Of a stretch of DNA of 64,000 nt, positions 32,925-41,629 are shown piece by piece. The stretch is from Bradyrhizobium rifense (GTDB lineage Bacteria > Pseudomonadota > Alphaproteobacteria > Rhizobiales > Xanthobacteraceae): positions 124,001-188,000 of the forward strand of contig NZ_VSSS01000051.1 of assembly GCF_008123425.1 (NCBI RefSeq). The letters are read 5' to 3'. The notes below the pieces were generated by a model that had not been told where the DNA came from, did not search any database, and was given only the letters and a program-made list of their open reading frames with translations. How positions within the stretch are numbered: the stretch's first letter is position 1; each line of letters opens with the position of its first letter. The position numbers were made by a program, and so were the translations under genes.

Positions 32925-35141
32925 TCACGCCACCAGCGCGGCGTCCTCGTCTGCGGCATCGATGCCGCGCTGCGCCGTCAAGAGGCTGATGATCTCGGCA
33001 TTCGGCCGCGCCTTGCTGAACAGAAAGCCCTGGCCCTCGTCGCAGCCCTCGGTGCGGAGGCAGCTCAGCTCGGCTTCGGTCTCGACGCCTTCGGCGGTGA
33101 TGATGACGCCGAGGCCTTTGCCGAGGCTGACGATGGAGCGGATGATCGCCTGCGCCTCGCGGTTGGCGCCGAGATCGCGGACGAAGGACTGGTCGATCTT
33201 GATCTTGTCGAACGGGAAGCTGCGCAGATAGCTGAGGCTGGAATAGCCGGTGCCGAAATCGTCCATCGAGATACGCACGCCGAGCGCGCGCAGCGCATGC
33301 AGCGTCGCCAGCACCTGGGCGCTCTTCTCGAGCAGCAGCGTCTCCGTGATCTCGAGCTCGAGCCGCCGCGGCGGCAGGCCGGAATGTTTCAGCGCGTCCG
33401 TCACTATCGACAGCAGATTGCCGCTGCGGAACTGGAGCGGCGACAAGTTCACGGCGACACGGACATCGTCCGGCCAGGTCGCAGCATCGAGGCAGGCGCG
33501 GCGCAGCATCAGGCCGCCGAGCGGATTTATCAGGCCGGTTTCTTCGGCAACCGGGATGAACTCGGCCGGCGAGACCATGCCGCGCTCGGCATGCGGCCAG
33601 CGCACCAGCGCCTCGAAGCCGGTGATGCGACCGCTCGAGAGGTCGACTAGCGGCTGATAATACGGACGCAGCACGTCGTTCTGGATCGCGTCGCGCAGCT
33701 CGACCTCGATCTTGCGGCGGCTTTGAGCTCTTGCATCGAGCGCGGCCTCGAAGAAGGCGAAGGTGCCGCGCGCATCCAGCTTGGCACGCGACAGCGCCAT
33801 GTCGGCGCTCTTGAGCAGCTTTTCGGACTCATCGCCGTCGCCCGGCGCCATCGCGATGCCGATGGAGGCGCCGATCACCACGGAATGGCCGTCGAGCAGA
33901 TAGGGATCGGCGATAGCTTCGAGCAGACGTTTTGCGAGCCCCACCGCGTCCTCGGGCCGCGTCAGGCCGCTTTGGGCGATGGCAAATTCGTCTGAATTGA
34001 GCCGCGCCAGCGCGTCTTCCTCGCGTAGCGTCGAACGCAGGCGCTTGGCGACGCCGCGCAGCAGCTTGTCGCCGACGGCGTGACCCAGCGTGTCGTTGAC
34101 CGCCTTGAAATTGTCGAGCCCGAGCATCAGCACCGCGACCTTCTCGGAGCCGCGCCGCGAATGCTGCAGCATCTCGTCCATGGTCTGGCGCAGGCGATTG
34201 CGGTTTGGTAGTCCCGTGAGCCCGTCATGCTGGGCCATGAAGGCAAGCCGCGCCTCGGCGCGCTTGCGCTCGGTGATGTCCATCAGCGCCAGCAGCACCG
34301 CGGGCCGTTCGTCATAGGTCAATTCGCGCGAATAGATCGCGAGATCGATCAGCGCGCCGTCGGCCTTGACGTGCTTCCAGGTCCGCGCGGCCTGCTCCTC
34401 GCTGGACCGATCGGTGGTCCAGGGCGGCTCGCTGTCGAACGCCTGCAAGGAGCGGATCTTCAGCTTCTCGAAATCGGCGCGGCTGTAGCCGTAATGCGCG
34501 ATCGCGGAATCGTTGACGCCGAGGATGCGCTCGTCGTCCAGCGCGCAGACGATCATGGGGACGGGATTGCCGTCGAACAGCAGGCGGAACGAGGCCTCGC
34601 GCTGCTTCAATTCGGTGATGTCGACGCGCAAGCCAACGACGCCGCCGTCATCGGTGCGGCGCTCCTCGATCAGGATGACGCGGCCGTCGGACAGCGTCTG
34701 CTCGTGGCGCTTGCCGGGCTCGTAGAGCTTTTGCAGCCGCTCGGCGATCCATTCGTCCTCGTGGCCGGCCGCTTCCGGATAGTCGCCGCGGGCAACGCCG
34801 ACGCGCAGCGTGTCTTCGAGCCGCGCGCCTTCGGCAAACAGATCGGCGGTCTTGCTGTAGATCTCGGAATATTGCTTGTTCCAGAGAACGTAGCGGCCTT
34901 CGGGATCGAGGATCACGATGCCTTGCGGCAGCAGGTCGACCGCCTCGCGCAGCCGCTCATGCGATTTGCGCGCCTCGGTGATGGCGGCTTCAGCTTCCGC
35001 ACGGCTTTGCACGAGCCGGTCGCGTTCGGCGGGCGGACGGGGCGCGCGCGCAAATCGCGGCTTGCGCGGCTGTCGGCCAGCCTTGGCGAGCACGCCCTGC
35101 TTTCGCCTTCCGGTTTTTTTGGACCCCAAACTCAACTTCAC
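32925..35141 (-). CDS. PAS-GGDEF-EAL cyclic-di-GMP phosphodiesterase
   Basis: A cytoplasmic protein of about 738 residues: basic N-terminus, PAS domain (LPQGIVILDPEGRYVLWN), a second PAS/PAC (NPVPMIVCALDDERILGVND), GGDEF (~300-455) and EAL (~470-720). The GGDEF signature is degenerate (RLNSDEFAI), so cyclase activity is probably lost. The EAL domain is intact (GFEALVRW, DDFGTGYSSL, ITAEGVETE). It probably hydrolyses c-di-GMP in response to a PAS signal. GTG 35141 is taken as start because no ATG is near; TTG 35195 is possible. Confidence 0.88.
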   Translation of the reverse strand: MKLSLGSKKTGRRKQGVLAKAGRQPRKPRFARAPRPPAERDRLVQSRAEAEAAITEARKSHERLREAVDLLPQGIVILDPEGRYVLWNKQYSEIYSKTADLFAEGARLEDTLRVGVARGDYPEAAGHEDEWIAERLQKLYEPGKRHEQTLSDGRVILIEERRTDDGGVVGLRVDITELKQREASFRLLFDGNPVPMIVCALDDERILGVNDSAIAHYGYSRADFEKLKIRSLQAFDSEPPWTTDRSSEEQAARTWKHVKADGALIDLAIYSRELTYDERPAVLLALMDITERKRAEARLAFMAQHDGLTGLPNRNRLRQTMDEMLQHSRRGSEKVAVLMLGLDNFKAVNDTLGHAVGDKLLRGVAKRLRSTLREEDALARLNSDEFAIAQSGLTRPEDAVGLAKRLLEAIADPYLLDGHSVVIGASIGIAMAPGDGDESEKLLKSADMALSRAKLDARGTFAFFEAALDARAQSRRKIEVELRDAIQNDVLRPYYQPLVDLSSGRITGFEALVRWPHAERGMVSPAEFIPVAEETGLINPLGGLMLRRACLDAATWPDDVRVAVNLSPLQFRSGNLLSIVTDALKHSGLPPRRLELEITETLLLEKSAQVLATLHALRALGVRISMDDFGTGYSSLSYLRSFPFDKIKIDQSFVRDLGANREAQAIIRSIVSLGKGLGVIITAEGVETEAELSCLRTEGCDEGQGFLFSKARPNAEIISLLTAQRGIDAADEDAALVA

Positions 35142-35617
35142 ACGTCCTAGCCGCGCCCAGTGGCCGCAAGTCTTAGGCTGCAAGTCTTGGGGCAAGTCTA
35201 TGAAAAGAAAGTAATCTTGGCCGGCGGCGTCACGGAGGCGCCGGCCGAGCGCCGGACCGTTTTGCCTGTTTGCGAGGCGCGAATGTCGTCAGCGGGCGTG
35301 TCGAACCTATTCCTGCGTCGCGATCAGACGAAGAGGAGATGCAAAAACGCGCAGTCTCCATGAATCGGTTCCGGAACCAGGCCTGCTTGCATGCAGGAGG
35401 CAAGCGCATCTCGTTCCGCGCACGAATTTTGGTCAACGCAGGATAGAGTTATCGCGTCGTTAAAAAAACGCTGGCTAGTATGCCACTTTGGGATGGTCTC
35501 GTTGAAAACATCGATCGCTGCCGGGCGGGACATGTCGGTCGTGCCATGGATGCAATGTCGTGATGGAAGAAGATCGCGTGCGGCTTCGGTGCGGCGTTGG
35601 TCTATAAGGATGCCAGC
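35142..35617. other. 476-bp gap upstream of the EAL and mepA genes
   Basis: The region is divergent between two genes and must hold both promoters. I saw no gene, no strong dyad and no repeat. A short A-tract (gttaaaaaaacgctgg, about 35460) is the only striking feature. Confidence 0.5.
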
Positions 35618-36562
35618 ATGAGTCCCCGCCGCATCGCCCCTCTCCTGCTTGTCATGACGCTCCTGGCTGCCGGCGGCGCGCTGGCCCAGGACAAGGGCAG
35701 CGTGAACCCAAAACCGTTGCCGCCGCTCGCCAATCCGAACGATCCCAAGATCGGCGCCAGGGAGCTGTTCGCCCGCAAGCTGTTGCCCTCGACGGGGCCG
35801 GCGCATGTCATCGGCTCCTATGTGAAGGGCTGCATCGGCGGCGCCGAGCAGATGCCGCTCAACGGCGACAATTGGCAGGTGATGCGGCTGTCGCGTAACC
35901 GCAATTACGGCCATCCCGACATGATCGCGCTGATCAAGCGCCTGGCGGCCAGGGCGCACAAGGACGCGGGCTGGCCGGGCATTCTGGTAGGAGACATCGG
36001 CCAGCCGCGCGGCGGGCCGGCGCTGTCGGGCCATGCCAGCCATCAGATCGGGCTGGATGCCGACATCTGGCTGACGCCGATGCCGGATCATCGCCTTTCG
36101 CGCGAGGAGCGCGAGGAGATGTCGGCGGTGATGATGGTCCGCGAGGACCGGCTCGACATCGATCCGAAAGTGTTCACGCCTGCCCACGTGCTCGTGCTGC
36201 GCGATGCGGCGCAGGAGCCGGCGGTGCAGCGCATCTTCGTCAATCCCGCGATCAAGAAGGCGCTCTGTCGTGAAGCCAAGGGCGACCGCTCGTGGCTGTC
36301 GAAGATCAGGCCGTGGTGGGGCCACGACTATCATTTCCACATCCGCATGCGCTGCCCGGCGGGCGCCGGCGAATGCCAGAGTCAGCCGTCGCAATCCGAG
36401 GACGAAGGCTGCAAGCCCTCCGATTTCGCCTATTGGTTCAGCGAAGGCGTGCTGCACCCGAAGCCGCCGCCGGAGCCGCCGAAGCCGAAACCACCGATGA
36501 CGCTGGCCCAGATGCCGGCGGCCTGCAAGGTGGTGCTGCGCGCACCGGATGCGAAGCCGTAA
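35618..36562 (+). CDS. mepA: Penicillin-insensitive murein endopeptidase (MepA)
   Basis: A 314-residue periplasmic LAS-type zinc endopeptidase with a signal peptide (ends GGALAQ). Zinc ligands lie in SGHASHQIGLDADIW (HxxxxxxD) and WGHDYHFHIRM (HxH), with several cysteines as in MepA. It cleaves D-Ala-mDAP crosslinks in peptidoglycan. The Pro-rich tail (PPPEPPKPKPP) is unusual but fits an alphaproteobacterial variant. ATG 35618 gives a proper signal peptide; an upstream ATG at 35597 does not improve it. Confidence 0.94.
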   Translation: MSPRRIAPLLLVMTLLAAGGALAQDKGSVNPKPLPPLANPNDPKIGARELFARKLLPSTGPAHVIGSYVKGCIGGAEQMPLNGDNWQVMRLSRNRNYGHPDMIALIKRLAARAHKDAGWPGILVGDIGQPRGGPALSGHASHQIGLDADIWLTPMPDHRLSREEREEMSAVMMVREDRLDIDPKVFTPAHVLVLRDAAQEPAVQRIFVNPAIKKALCREAKGDRSWLSKIRPWWGHDYHFHIRMRCPAGAGECQSQPSQSEDEGCKPSDFAYWFSEGVLHPKPPPEPPKPKPPMTLAQMPAACKVVLRAPDAKP

Positions 36563-36720
36563 CAAGTGCGTCAGCCGGCTGGTCCCTGTCCCCCGGAATG
36601 CGCTAAGATCGCCCTGCCGCTCGGCCGTAAGCCCGCGGCATTCCGGGATGCGCATCCCGTTGTCCGACGAAGCCTGACTGCAAGCCCGCGGCCCTCGCGT
36701 GGCCAACGATGAGATCTGAC

Positions 36721-37224
36721 ATGCGCGTCCTCGCTCTCCTTGCCGTGCTCGCGCTCGGCGCGACCTCCGCCCTTGCCGCGGAAGAACCCAGCGGCTGCGA
36801 CAAGTTCAAATGGCCGATCGAGCGCGACCGCGCGGCGCTGACGGCACCTGACCGCGCCAAGCTCGCCTCGGGAGCCGAGCAGGCCGCGGTCCCGGCATCG
36901 GCGATCACGCTCGGGCTGGTCGCACCCCAGGAGGCAAAACTGCCGACGCCGCCGGAGCGGGCGCCAAAGGACGGCACCTTTGCCGGCTTCACCAGCATCA
37001 AGGCGGCCAAGGCCGGGCTCTATACGATCAGCCTGTCGAGCGGAGCCTGGGTCGATCTGGTTCAGGACGGGCATTTCCTCAAGCCGGTGGCCTTCAGCGG
37101 CGCCACCGATTGCGACGGCATCCGCAAGACCATGAAATACGAGCTCTCGGACAAGCCCTTCGTGCTCCAGATCAGCGGCGCCAAGGACAATTCGCTGTCG
37201 ATTTCGATCCTGCCGGCGCAATAG
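36721..37224 (+). CDS. Exported protein of unknown function
   Basis: A 167-residue protein with a signal peptide (MRVLALLAVLALGATSALA). The mature domain contains GCDKFKWPIERDRAAL, FAGFTSIKAAKAGLYTISLS and a conserved-looking C-terminal FVLQISGAKDNSLSISILP, suggesting a beta-rich periplasmic fold. No family was recognised. It precedes modA by 197 bp and is probably separately transcribed. Confidence 0.7.
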   Translation: MRVLALLAVLALGATSALAAEEPSGCDKFKWPIERDRAALTAPDRAKLASGAEQAAVPASAITLGLVAPQEAKLPTPPERAPKDGTFAGFTSIKAAKAGLYTISLSSGAWVDLVQDGHFLKPVAFSGATDCDGIRKTMKYELSDKPFVLQISGAKDNSLSISILPAQ

Positions 37225-37252
37225 GGCCAGCAGGTTAGACAAACGGTCGCCT

Positions 37253-37291
37253 TTGACCTGAGGCGCCGGCCTGCTATCTTCGCAGCTGCGA
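37253..37291 (+). promoter_or_regulatory. Candidate modABC promoter and palindrome
   Basis: TTGACC (37253-37258), 16 nt, and TATCTT (37275-37280) form a sigma-70-like promoter. They are followed directly by the 12-bp perfect palindrome TCGCAGCTGCGA (37280-37291). The palindrome sits at the expected transcription start, about 130 bp before modA, and could be a repressor site. It does not match a classical ModE site, so the regulator is unknown. Confidence 0.4.
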
Positions 37292-37421
37292 TATCCCCGC
37301 CGGCCGTAAGCCGTTGTGGGGACACGCGGAACAGCGCTTCCGCCGGTCGCGACTTGAACCCACCCAACGCCAGATTTGCGCGTGCGCTTTTGTGCGCGCC
37401 TGCTCGCACGGAGCGCCATCC

Positions 37422-38207
37422 ATGTATCGCATTGCCGGACTTTTCACCGCCTTCGTCATGCTCGCGGGCGCGAGCCTCTCGCCGGCCGCGGCCGAGGACA
37501 AGACCATCACGGTCTTCGCCGCGGCGTCGATGAAGAACGCACTCGACGAGGTCGATGCCGCCTACACCGCCAAGACCGGCGTCAAGTTCAGCGTCAGCTA
37601 TGCCGCGAGTTCGGTGCTGGCCAAGCAGATCGAGCAGGGCGCGCCGGCCGACGTGTTCGTCTCCGCCGACACCGACTGGATGGACTACGCCATCTCCAAG
37701 AAGACCATCAACGAGCCGACCCGCGTGAACCTGCTCGGCAACAGCATCGTGCTGATCGCGCCGAAGGACTCCAAAATCGACAACGTCACCATCGCGCAAG
37801 GTTTCGACCTCGCAAAGCTCGCCGGCGACGGCAAGATCGCGACCGGCGACGTCAAGTCGGTGCCGGTCGGAAAATATGCCAGGGCGGCGCTGGAGAAGCT
37901 CGGCGCCTGGCAGGTGGCGGAGCCGAAATTCGCCATGGCCGAGAGCGTGCGCGCCGCGCTGACGCTGGTGGCGCGTGGCGAAGCCAATCTCGGCATCGTC
38001 TATTCGACCGACGCCAAGGTCGAGCCCGGCGTGAAGATCGTCGGCACCTTCCCGGCGGATTCGCATCCGGCGATCATCTATCCGGTGGCGGCGACCACGA
38101 CTGCGAAGCCCGAGACGAATGACTACCTCGCCTTCCTGAAATCGTCGGCGGCCAAGACCATTCTGGAAAAATACGGCTTCAAGTTCCTGATCTCTCCCAC
38201 GACTTAG
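37422..38207 (+). CDS. modA: Molybdate ABC transporter substrate-binding protein
   Basis: A 261-residue periplasmic protein with a signal peptide (ends SPAAAEDKT). It has the ModA N-terminal motif VFAAASMKNALDEVD and the typical YAASSVLAKQIEQGAPADVF and SADTDWMDY segments. It binds molybdate (or tungstate) and delivers it to ModBC. ATG 37422 supplies the signal peptide. It leads the modABC operon. Confidence 0.95.
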   Translation: MYRIAGLFTAFVMLAGASLSPAAAEDKTITVFAAASMKNALDEVDAAYTAKTGVKFSVSYAASSVLAKQIEQGAPADVFVSADTDWMDYAISKKTINEPTRVNLLGNSIVLIAPKDSKIDNVTIAQGFDLAKLAGDGKIATGDVKSVPVGKYARAALEKLGAWQVAEPKFAMAESVRAALTLVARGEANLGIVYSTDAKVEPGVKIVGTFPADSHPAIIYPVAATTTAKPETNDYLAFLKSSAAKTILEKYGFKFLISPTT

Positions 38208-38234
38208 TTTTTGCGACGTGATAACCACGACTTG

Positions 38235-38930
38235 ATGCTCGACATCTCTCCCGCCGAATGGACGGCGATCCTGCTCTCGCTCAGGGTCGCCGTCATCGCG
38301 ACGCTGGTGGCAACGCCGTTCGGCATTGCGCTGGCGTGGCTGCTCGCCCGCAAAGACTTCTGGGGCAAGTCGGTGCTCGACGCTGTCGTGCATCTGCCGC
38401 TGGTGCTGCCGCCCGTCGTCACCGGCTATCTCCTGCTCCTGACCTTCGGCCGCCGCGGTCTCGTCGGCGCGTTCCTCGCCGATCATCTCGGCATCGTCTT
38501 CGCCTTCCGCTGGACCGGTGCGGCGCTCGCCTGCGGCGTGATGTCGTTTCCGCTGCTGGTGCGCCCGATGCGGCTGTCGATCGAGGCGATCGATCGCAGG
38601 CTCGAACAGGCCGCCGAGACGCTTGGTGCTGCGCCTTTCAAGGTGTTCTTCACGGTGACGCTGCCCTTGGCGCTGCCCGGCGTGCTCGCCGGCATGGTGC
38701 TCGGCTTTGCCAAGGCGATCGGCGAATTCGGTGCCACCATCACCTTCGTCTCCAACATTCCCGGCGAGACCCAGACGATTTCGTCCGCGATCTATTCGCT
38801 GATCCAGACGCCGGATGGCGACGCCGCCGCGGGGCGGCTGGTGATGATCTCGGTGGGGCTCGCGATCGGCGCCTTGATCGCCGCCGAATGGTTCGCCCGC
38901 CGCGCCACGCAGCGACTGCACGGGAACTGA
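38235..38930 (+). CDS. modB: Molybdate ABC transporter permease
   Basis: A 231-residue inner-membrane protein with about five TM segments (WTAILLSLRVAVIATLVATPF and following). The EAA loop includes EQAAETLGAAPFKVFFTVTLPLALPG, which contacts ModC. It forms the translocation channel. ATG 38235 is preferred over a TTG at 38211; the gene begins 28 bp after modA, and only 2 bp separate its stop from modC. Confidence 0.95.
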   Translation: MLDISPAEWTAILLSLRVAVIATLVATPFGIALAWLLARKDFWGKSVLDAVVHLPLVLPPVVTGYLLLLTFGRRGLVGAFLADHLGIVFAFRWTGAALACGVMSFPLLVRPMRLSIEAIDRRLEQAAETLGAAPFKVFFTVTLPLALPGVLAGMVLGFAKAIGEFGATITFVSNIPGETQTISSAIYSLIQTPDGDAAAGRLVMISVGLAIGALIAAEWFARRATQRLHGN

Positions 38931-38932
38931 CC

Positions 38933-39595
38933 ATGCTGCGCGTCGACGTCGAAAAACAACTCGGTGAATTCTCGCTTCAAGCGTCGTTCTCGAGCGAAGG
39001 CCGCGTCACCGGCCTGTTCGGCGCATCCGGCGCCGGCAAAAGCTCGCTGATCAACATGATCGCGGGGCTGTTGCGGCCCGATCGCGGCACCATCGTCATC
39101 GACGGCGATGTTGTCGACGACACCGCCGCCGGCATTCATGTGCCGACCTATCGTCGCCGCATCGGTTATGTGTTCCAGGATGCGCGGCTGTTTCCGCATC
39201 TCAACGTCGCACAAAATCTCGATTATGGCCGGCGGATGAACCGTCTCGCGGCGGATCCGGCGCAGCGCACGCGGGTCGTCGATCTGCTCGACATCGGCGC
39301 TCTTCTTGACCGCCGTCCCGGAAAACTCTCCGGCGGCGAACGCCAGCGCGTCGCGCTCGGCCGCGCGCTCTTGTCAAAGCCGCGCCTGCTGCTGCTCGAC
39401 GAGCCGCTCGGCGCGCTCGACGAGGCCCGCAAGCTCGAGATTTTGCCTTATCTGGTCCGCCTGCGCGACGAGGCCAACGTCCCCATGGTCTATGTCAGCC
39501 ACGACGTCGCCGAACTGCGCCAGCTCGCGACGCAGATCGTGATGCTCAGGCAGGGGCGCGTGACGTCGTTCGGCGGGGTGAAGGTGCTGACGTGA
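38933..39595 (+). CDS. modC: Molybdate ABC transporter ATPase, short form
   Basis: A 220-residue ATPase. Walker A is GASGAGKS, the signature LSGGERQRVALGRAL, Walker B LLLLDEPLGALD and the H-loop VSHD. Typical ModC proteins of about 350 residues carry a C-terminal TOBE/MOP domain that binds molybdate and inhibits the ATPase. This protein ends at GGVKVLT just after the ATPase core, so that domain is missing. It either lacks trans-inhibition or uses another protein. Confidence 0.94.
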   Translation: MLRVDVEKQLGEFSLQASFSSEGRVTGLFGASGAGKSSLINMIAGLLRPDRGTIVIDGDVVDDTAAGIHVPTYRRRIGYVFQDARLFPHLNVAQNLDYGRRMNRLAADPAQRTRVVDLLDIGALLDRRPGKLSGGERQRVALGRALLSKPRLLLLDEPLGALDEARKLEILPYLVRLRDEANVPMVYVSHDVAELRQLATQIVMLRQGRVTSFGGVKVLT

Positions 39596-39621
39596 GGCAC
39601 CAATAGTCGTCCTGCGCCGCG

Positions 39622-41415
39622 CTAAACCCCCGCCACCGACGTCCATAGCTCCGCAAGCTTCTTCCGCAGCGCTTGGCTGCGCGTCAGCGGCGCCGGGGTT
39701 TCGTCGTCTTCCGGCAGGCGGAGGCCGACGACGTTGACACGGCCGCCGGAGATGCTGCGCGCGACGAGCACGATCTCACCCAGCGCCAACTCGGCGCCTT
39801 CCTTCGGCGCGCGGTCGAGATGGACGTCGAAATAGTCGGCGAGCGTGAGCTTGCTGTCGTCTTCACTTGCCGTCACGCCGTAGATCTCGGCGAGTTCGGC
39901 GAGCGTGTGCTCGCCGGAGACCATGAAGTCGCCGAGCAGATGCGGATCGGGCTCCGAACTCGGCTGCATGTCGACGAAGAAACGATCGAGCGCCTCGGCC
40001 TTTTCCGGCGGCGCCAGCAGATAGATGTAGTCGCCGGGCGCGATCGGATCGGCTTCCACAGGCGTCAAAATGCTCTGTTTGCGGATCACCAGCGTCGGCT
40101 TGGACCAGGACGGGATCAGGCCGCGGCGGAAATACAGGCTCTTGGGCCGCACCGGATAGCCGACCAGCTGCTGCTCGAGCTGGCCGGGCAGATCCAGCTC
40201 GACACGGCGCGGGCCACGCTCGGCACGGGGCAGCGCCACGTGCAGTTTTCGCGCGGCAGGTGCGAGCGTCCAGCCTTGCAGCAACAGCGAAATGATGACG
40301 ACGACGAAGGCGACGTCGAAATAGAGATAGGCCTTTGACAGGCCGACCAGCATCGGGATCGAGGCCAGGAAGATCGCGACCGCACCGCGCAAACCTGTCC
40401 AGGCAATGAAGATCTTCTCGCGCCAGTTGAAGCGGAACGGCGCCAGACACACGAACACCGCGATCGGTCGTGCGACCAGCATCAGGACGAAGGAAACGCC
40501 GATCGCGGGCAGCACGCTGGAGCCAAGCCGGCTCGGTGACACCAGCAGACCAAGCAGCACGAACATCACGATCTGAGCCAGCCAGGTCGCGGCATCGAGA
40601 AACGCCACCACCGAATTATGCGCGCGCGTCGGCCGGTTGCCGATGATGATGCCGGCGAGATAGACGGCGAGGAAGCCCGAGGCGTGCATGATCTGCGAGC
40701 CGCCGAAGATCACGAGCGCGGCCGTGGTGACGAACGGCGCATGAAGTCCCTGCGGCAGCGCGACCTTGTTGAGCCCGATGACGACGAGACGTCCGCCGAA
40801 GAAGCCGACGACGGCACCCAGCACCGCCTCTTGTAGGAATTCCATCACCACATGGCCGGGCGAGCTCGAGCCCAGCGAGATGTATTCGACCAGCATCAGG
40901 GTGAGGAAGATGGCGAAGGGATCGTTGGTGCCGGATTCGGCTTCAAGCGTCGCGCCGACGCGCGGCCTCAGGCGCAGGCCCTGGGTGTGCACCAACAGGA
41001 ACACCGCGGCCGCGTCGGTCGAGGCGACCACCGCGCCGACCAGCAGCGACTCCGTCCAGTTGAGGTCGAGTGCGTATTTCGCGAACGGCGCGGTGATCAG
41101 CGCGGTCAGGAGCACGCCGACGGTCGCGAGCACCACGGAGGGCGCCAGCACGGTGCGGATGCTGGCAAAGCGCGTCTTCAGGCCGCCGTCGAACAGGATC
41201 AGGGCCAGCGCCACCGAGCCGACCAGATAGGTCGTGCCGACGTCGTTGAACTGGAGCTGGCCGGGACCCGCATCACCCGCCAGCATGCCGATCGCGAGGA
41301 AGACCAGCAGCAGCGGCGCGCCGAAGCGCAGCGCGAGCAGGCTCGACAGGATACCGGCCATGACAAGGACGGCGCCGAGCAGAATGGCGATACTGAAAGA
41401 GTCGAGTGAGGCCAT
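39622..41415 (-). CDS. K+/H+ antiporter, CvrA/NhaP2 type
   Basis: A 597-residue membrane antiporter (CPA1) with about 12-13 TM segments, including FDGGLKTRF and the conserved VVASTDAAAVF and AESGTNDPFAIF motifs that carry the ion-binding acidic residues. A soluble TrkA-C/RCK_C-like domain follows at the C-terminus (DPIAPGDYIYLLAPPEK) and then a CorC-like tail. It exchanges cytoplasmic K+ for H+. The alternative start at 41481 adds a leader without family features. Confidence 0.93.
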   Translation of the reverse strand: MASLDSFSIAILLGAVLVMAGILSSLLALRFGAPLLLVFLAIGMLAGDAGPGQLQFNDVGTTYLVGSVALALILFDGGLKTRFASIRTVLAPSVVLATVGVLLTALITAPFAKYALDLNWTESLLVGAVVASTDAAAVFLLVHTQGLRLRPRVGATLEAESGTNDPFAIFLTLMLVEYISLGSSSPGHVVMEFLQEAVLGAVVGFFGGRLVVIGLNKVALPQGLHAPFVTTAALVIFGGSQIMHASGFLAVYLAGIIIGNRPTRAHNSVVAFLDAATWLAQIVMFVLLGLLVSPSRLGSSVLPAIGVSFVLMLVARPIAVFVCLAPFRFNWREKIFIAWTGLRGAVAIFLASIPMLVGLSKAYLYFDVAFVVVIISLLLQGWTLAPAARKLHVALPRAERGPRRVELDLPGQLEQQLVGYPVRPKSLYFRRGLIPSWSKPTLVIRKQSILTPVEADPIAPGDYIYLLAPPEKAEALDRFFVDMQPSSEPDPHLLGDFMVSGEHTLAELAEIYGVTASEDDSKLTLADYFDVHLDRAPKEGAELALGEIVLVARSISGGRVNVVGLRLPEDDETPAPLTRSQALRKKLAELWTSVAGV

Positions 41416-41629
41416 CCACCTTCCGGGTACAAATCGCTGGAATTGCATCCTTATCGTCGCCGCACCGGCGCGCCAACCCATTTTCTCCCGCTCGCGGCAA
41501 TCTGCCCGTATTTTGCGGCCTTAACGCGCTTCACTTCGCGGTGTATCGATGGCCCGGCCGCTTCCTTTGTGGGATTCTGCGGCGCCTTCGAATCAATTCC
41601 TCCCGCCTGCTTCCCGACGAGACCGCCCG

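Noticed and set aside
37225..37421. A molybdenum-cofactor riboswitch ahead of modA
   Set aside because: I could not find the conserved Moco-RNA helices; only a sigma-70-like promoter and a 12-bp palindrome were visible.
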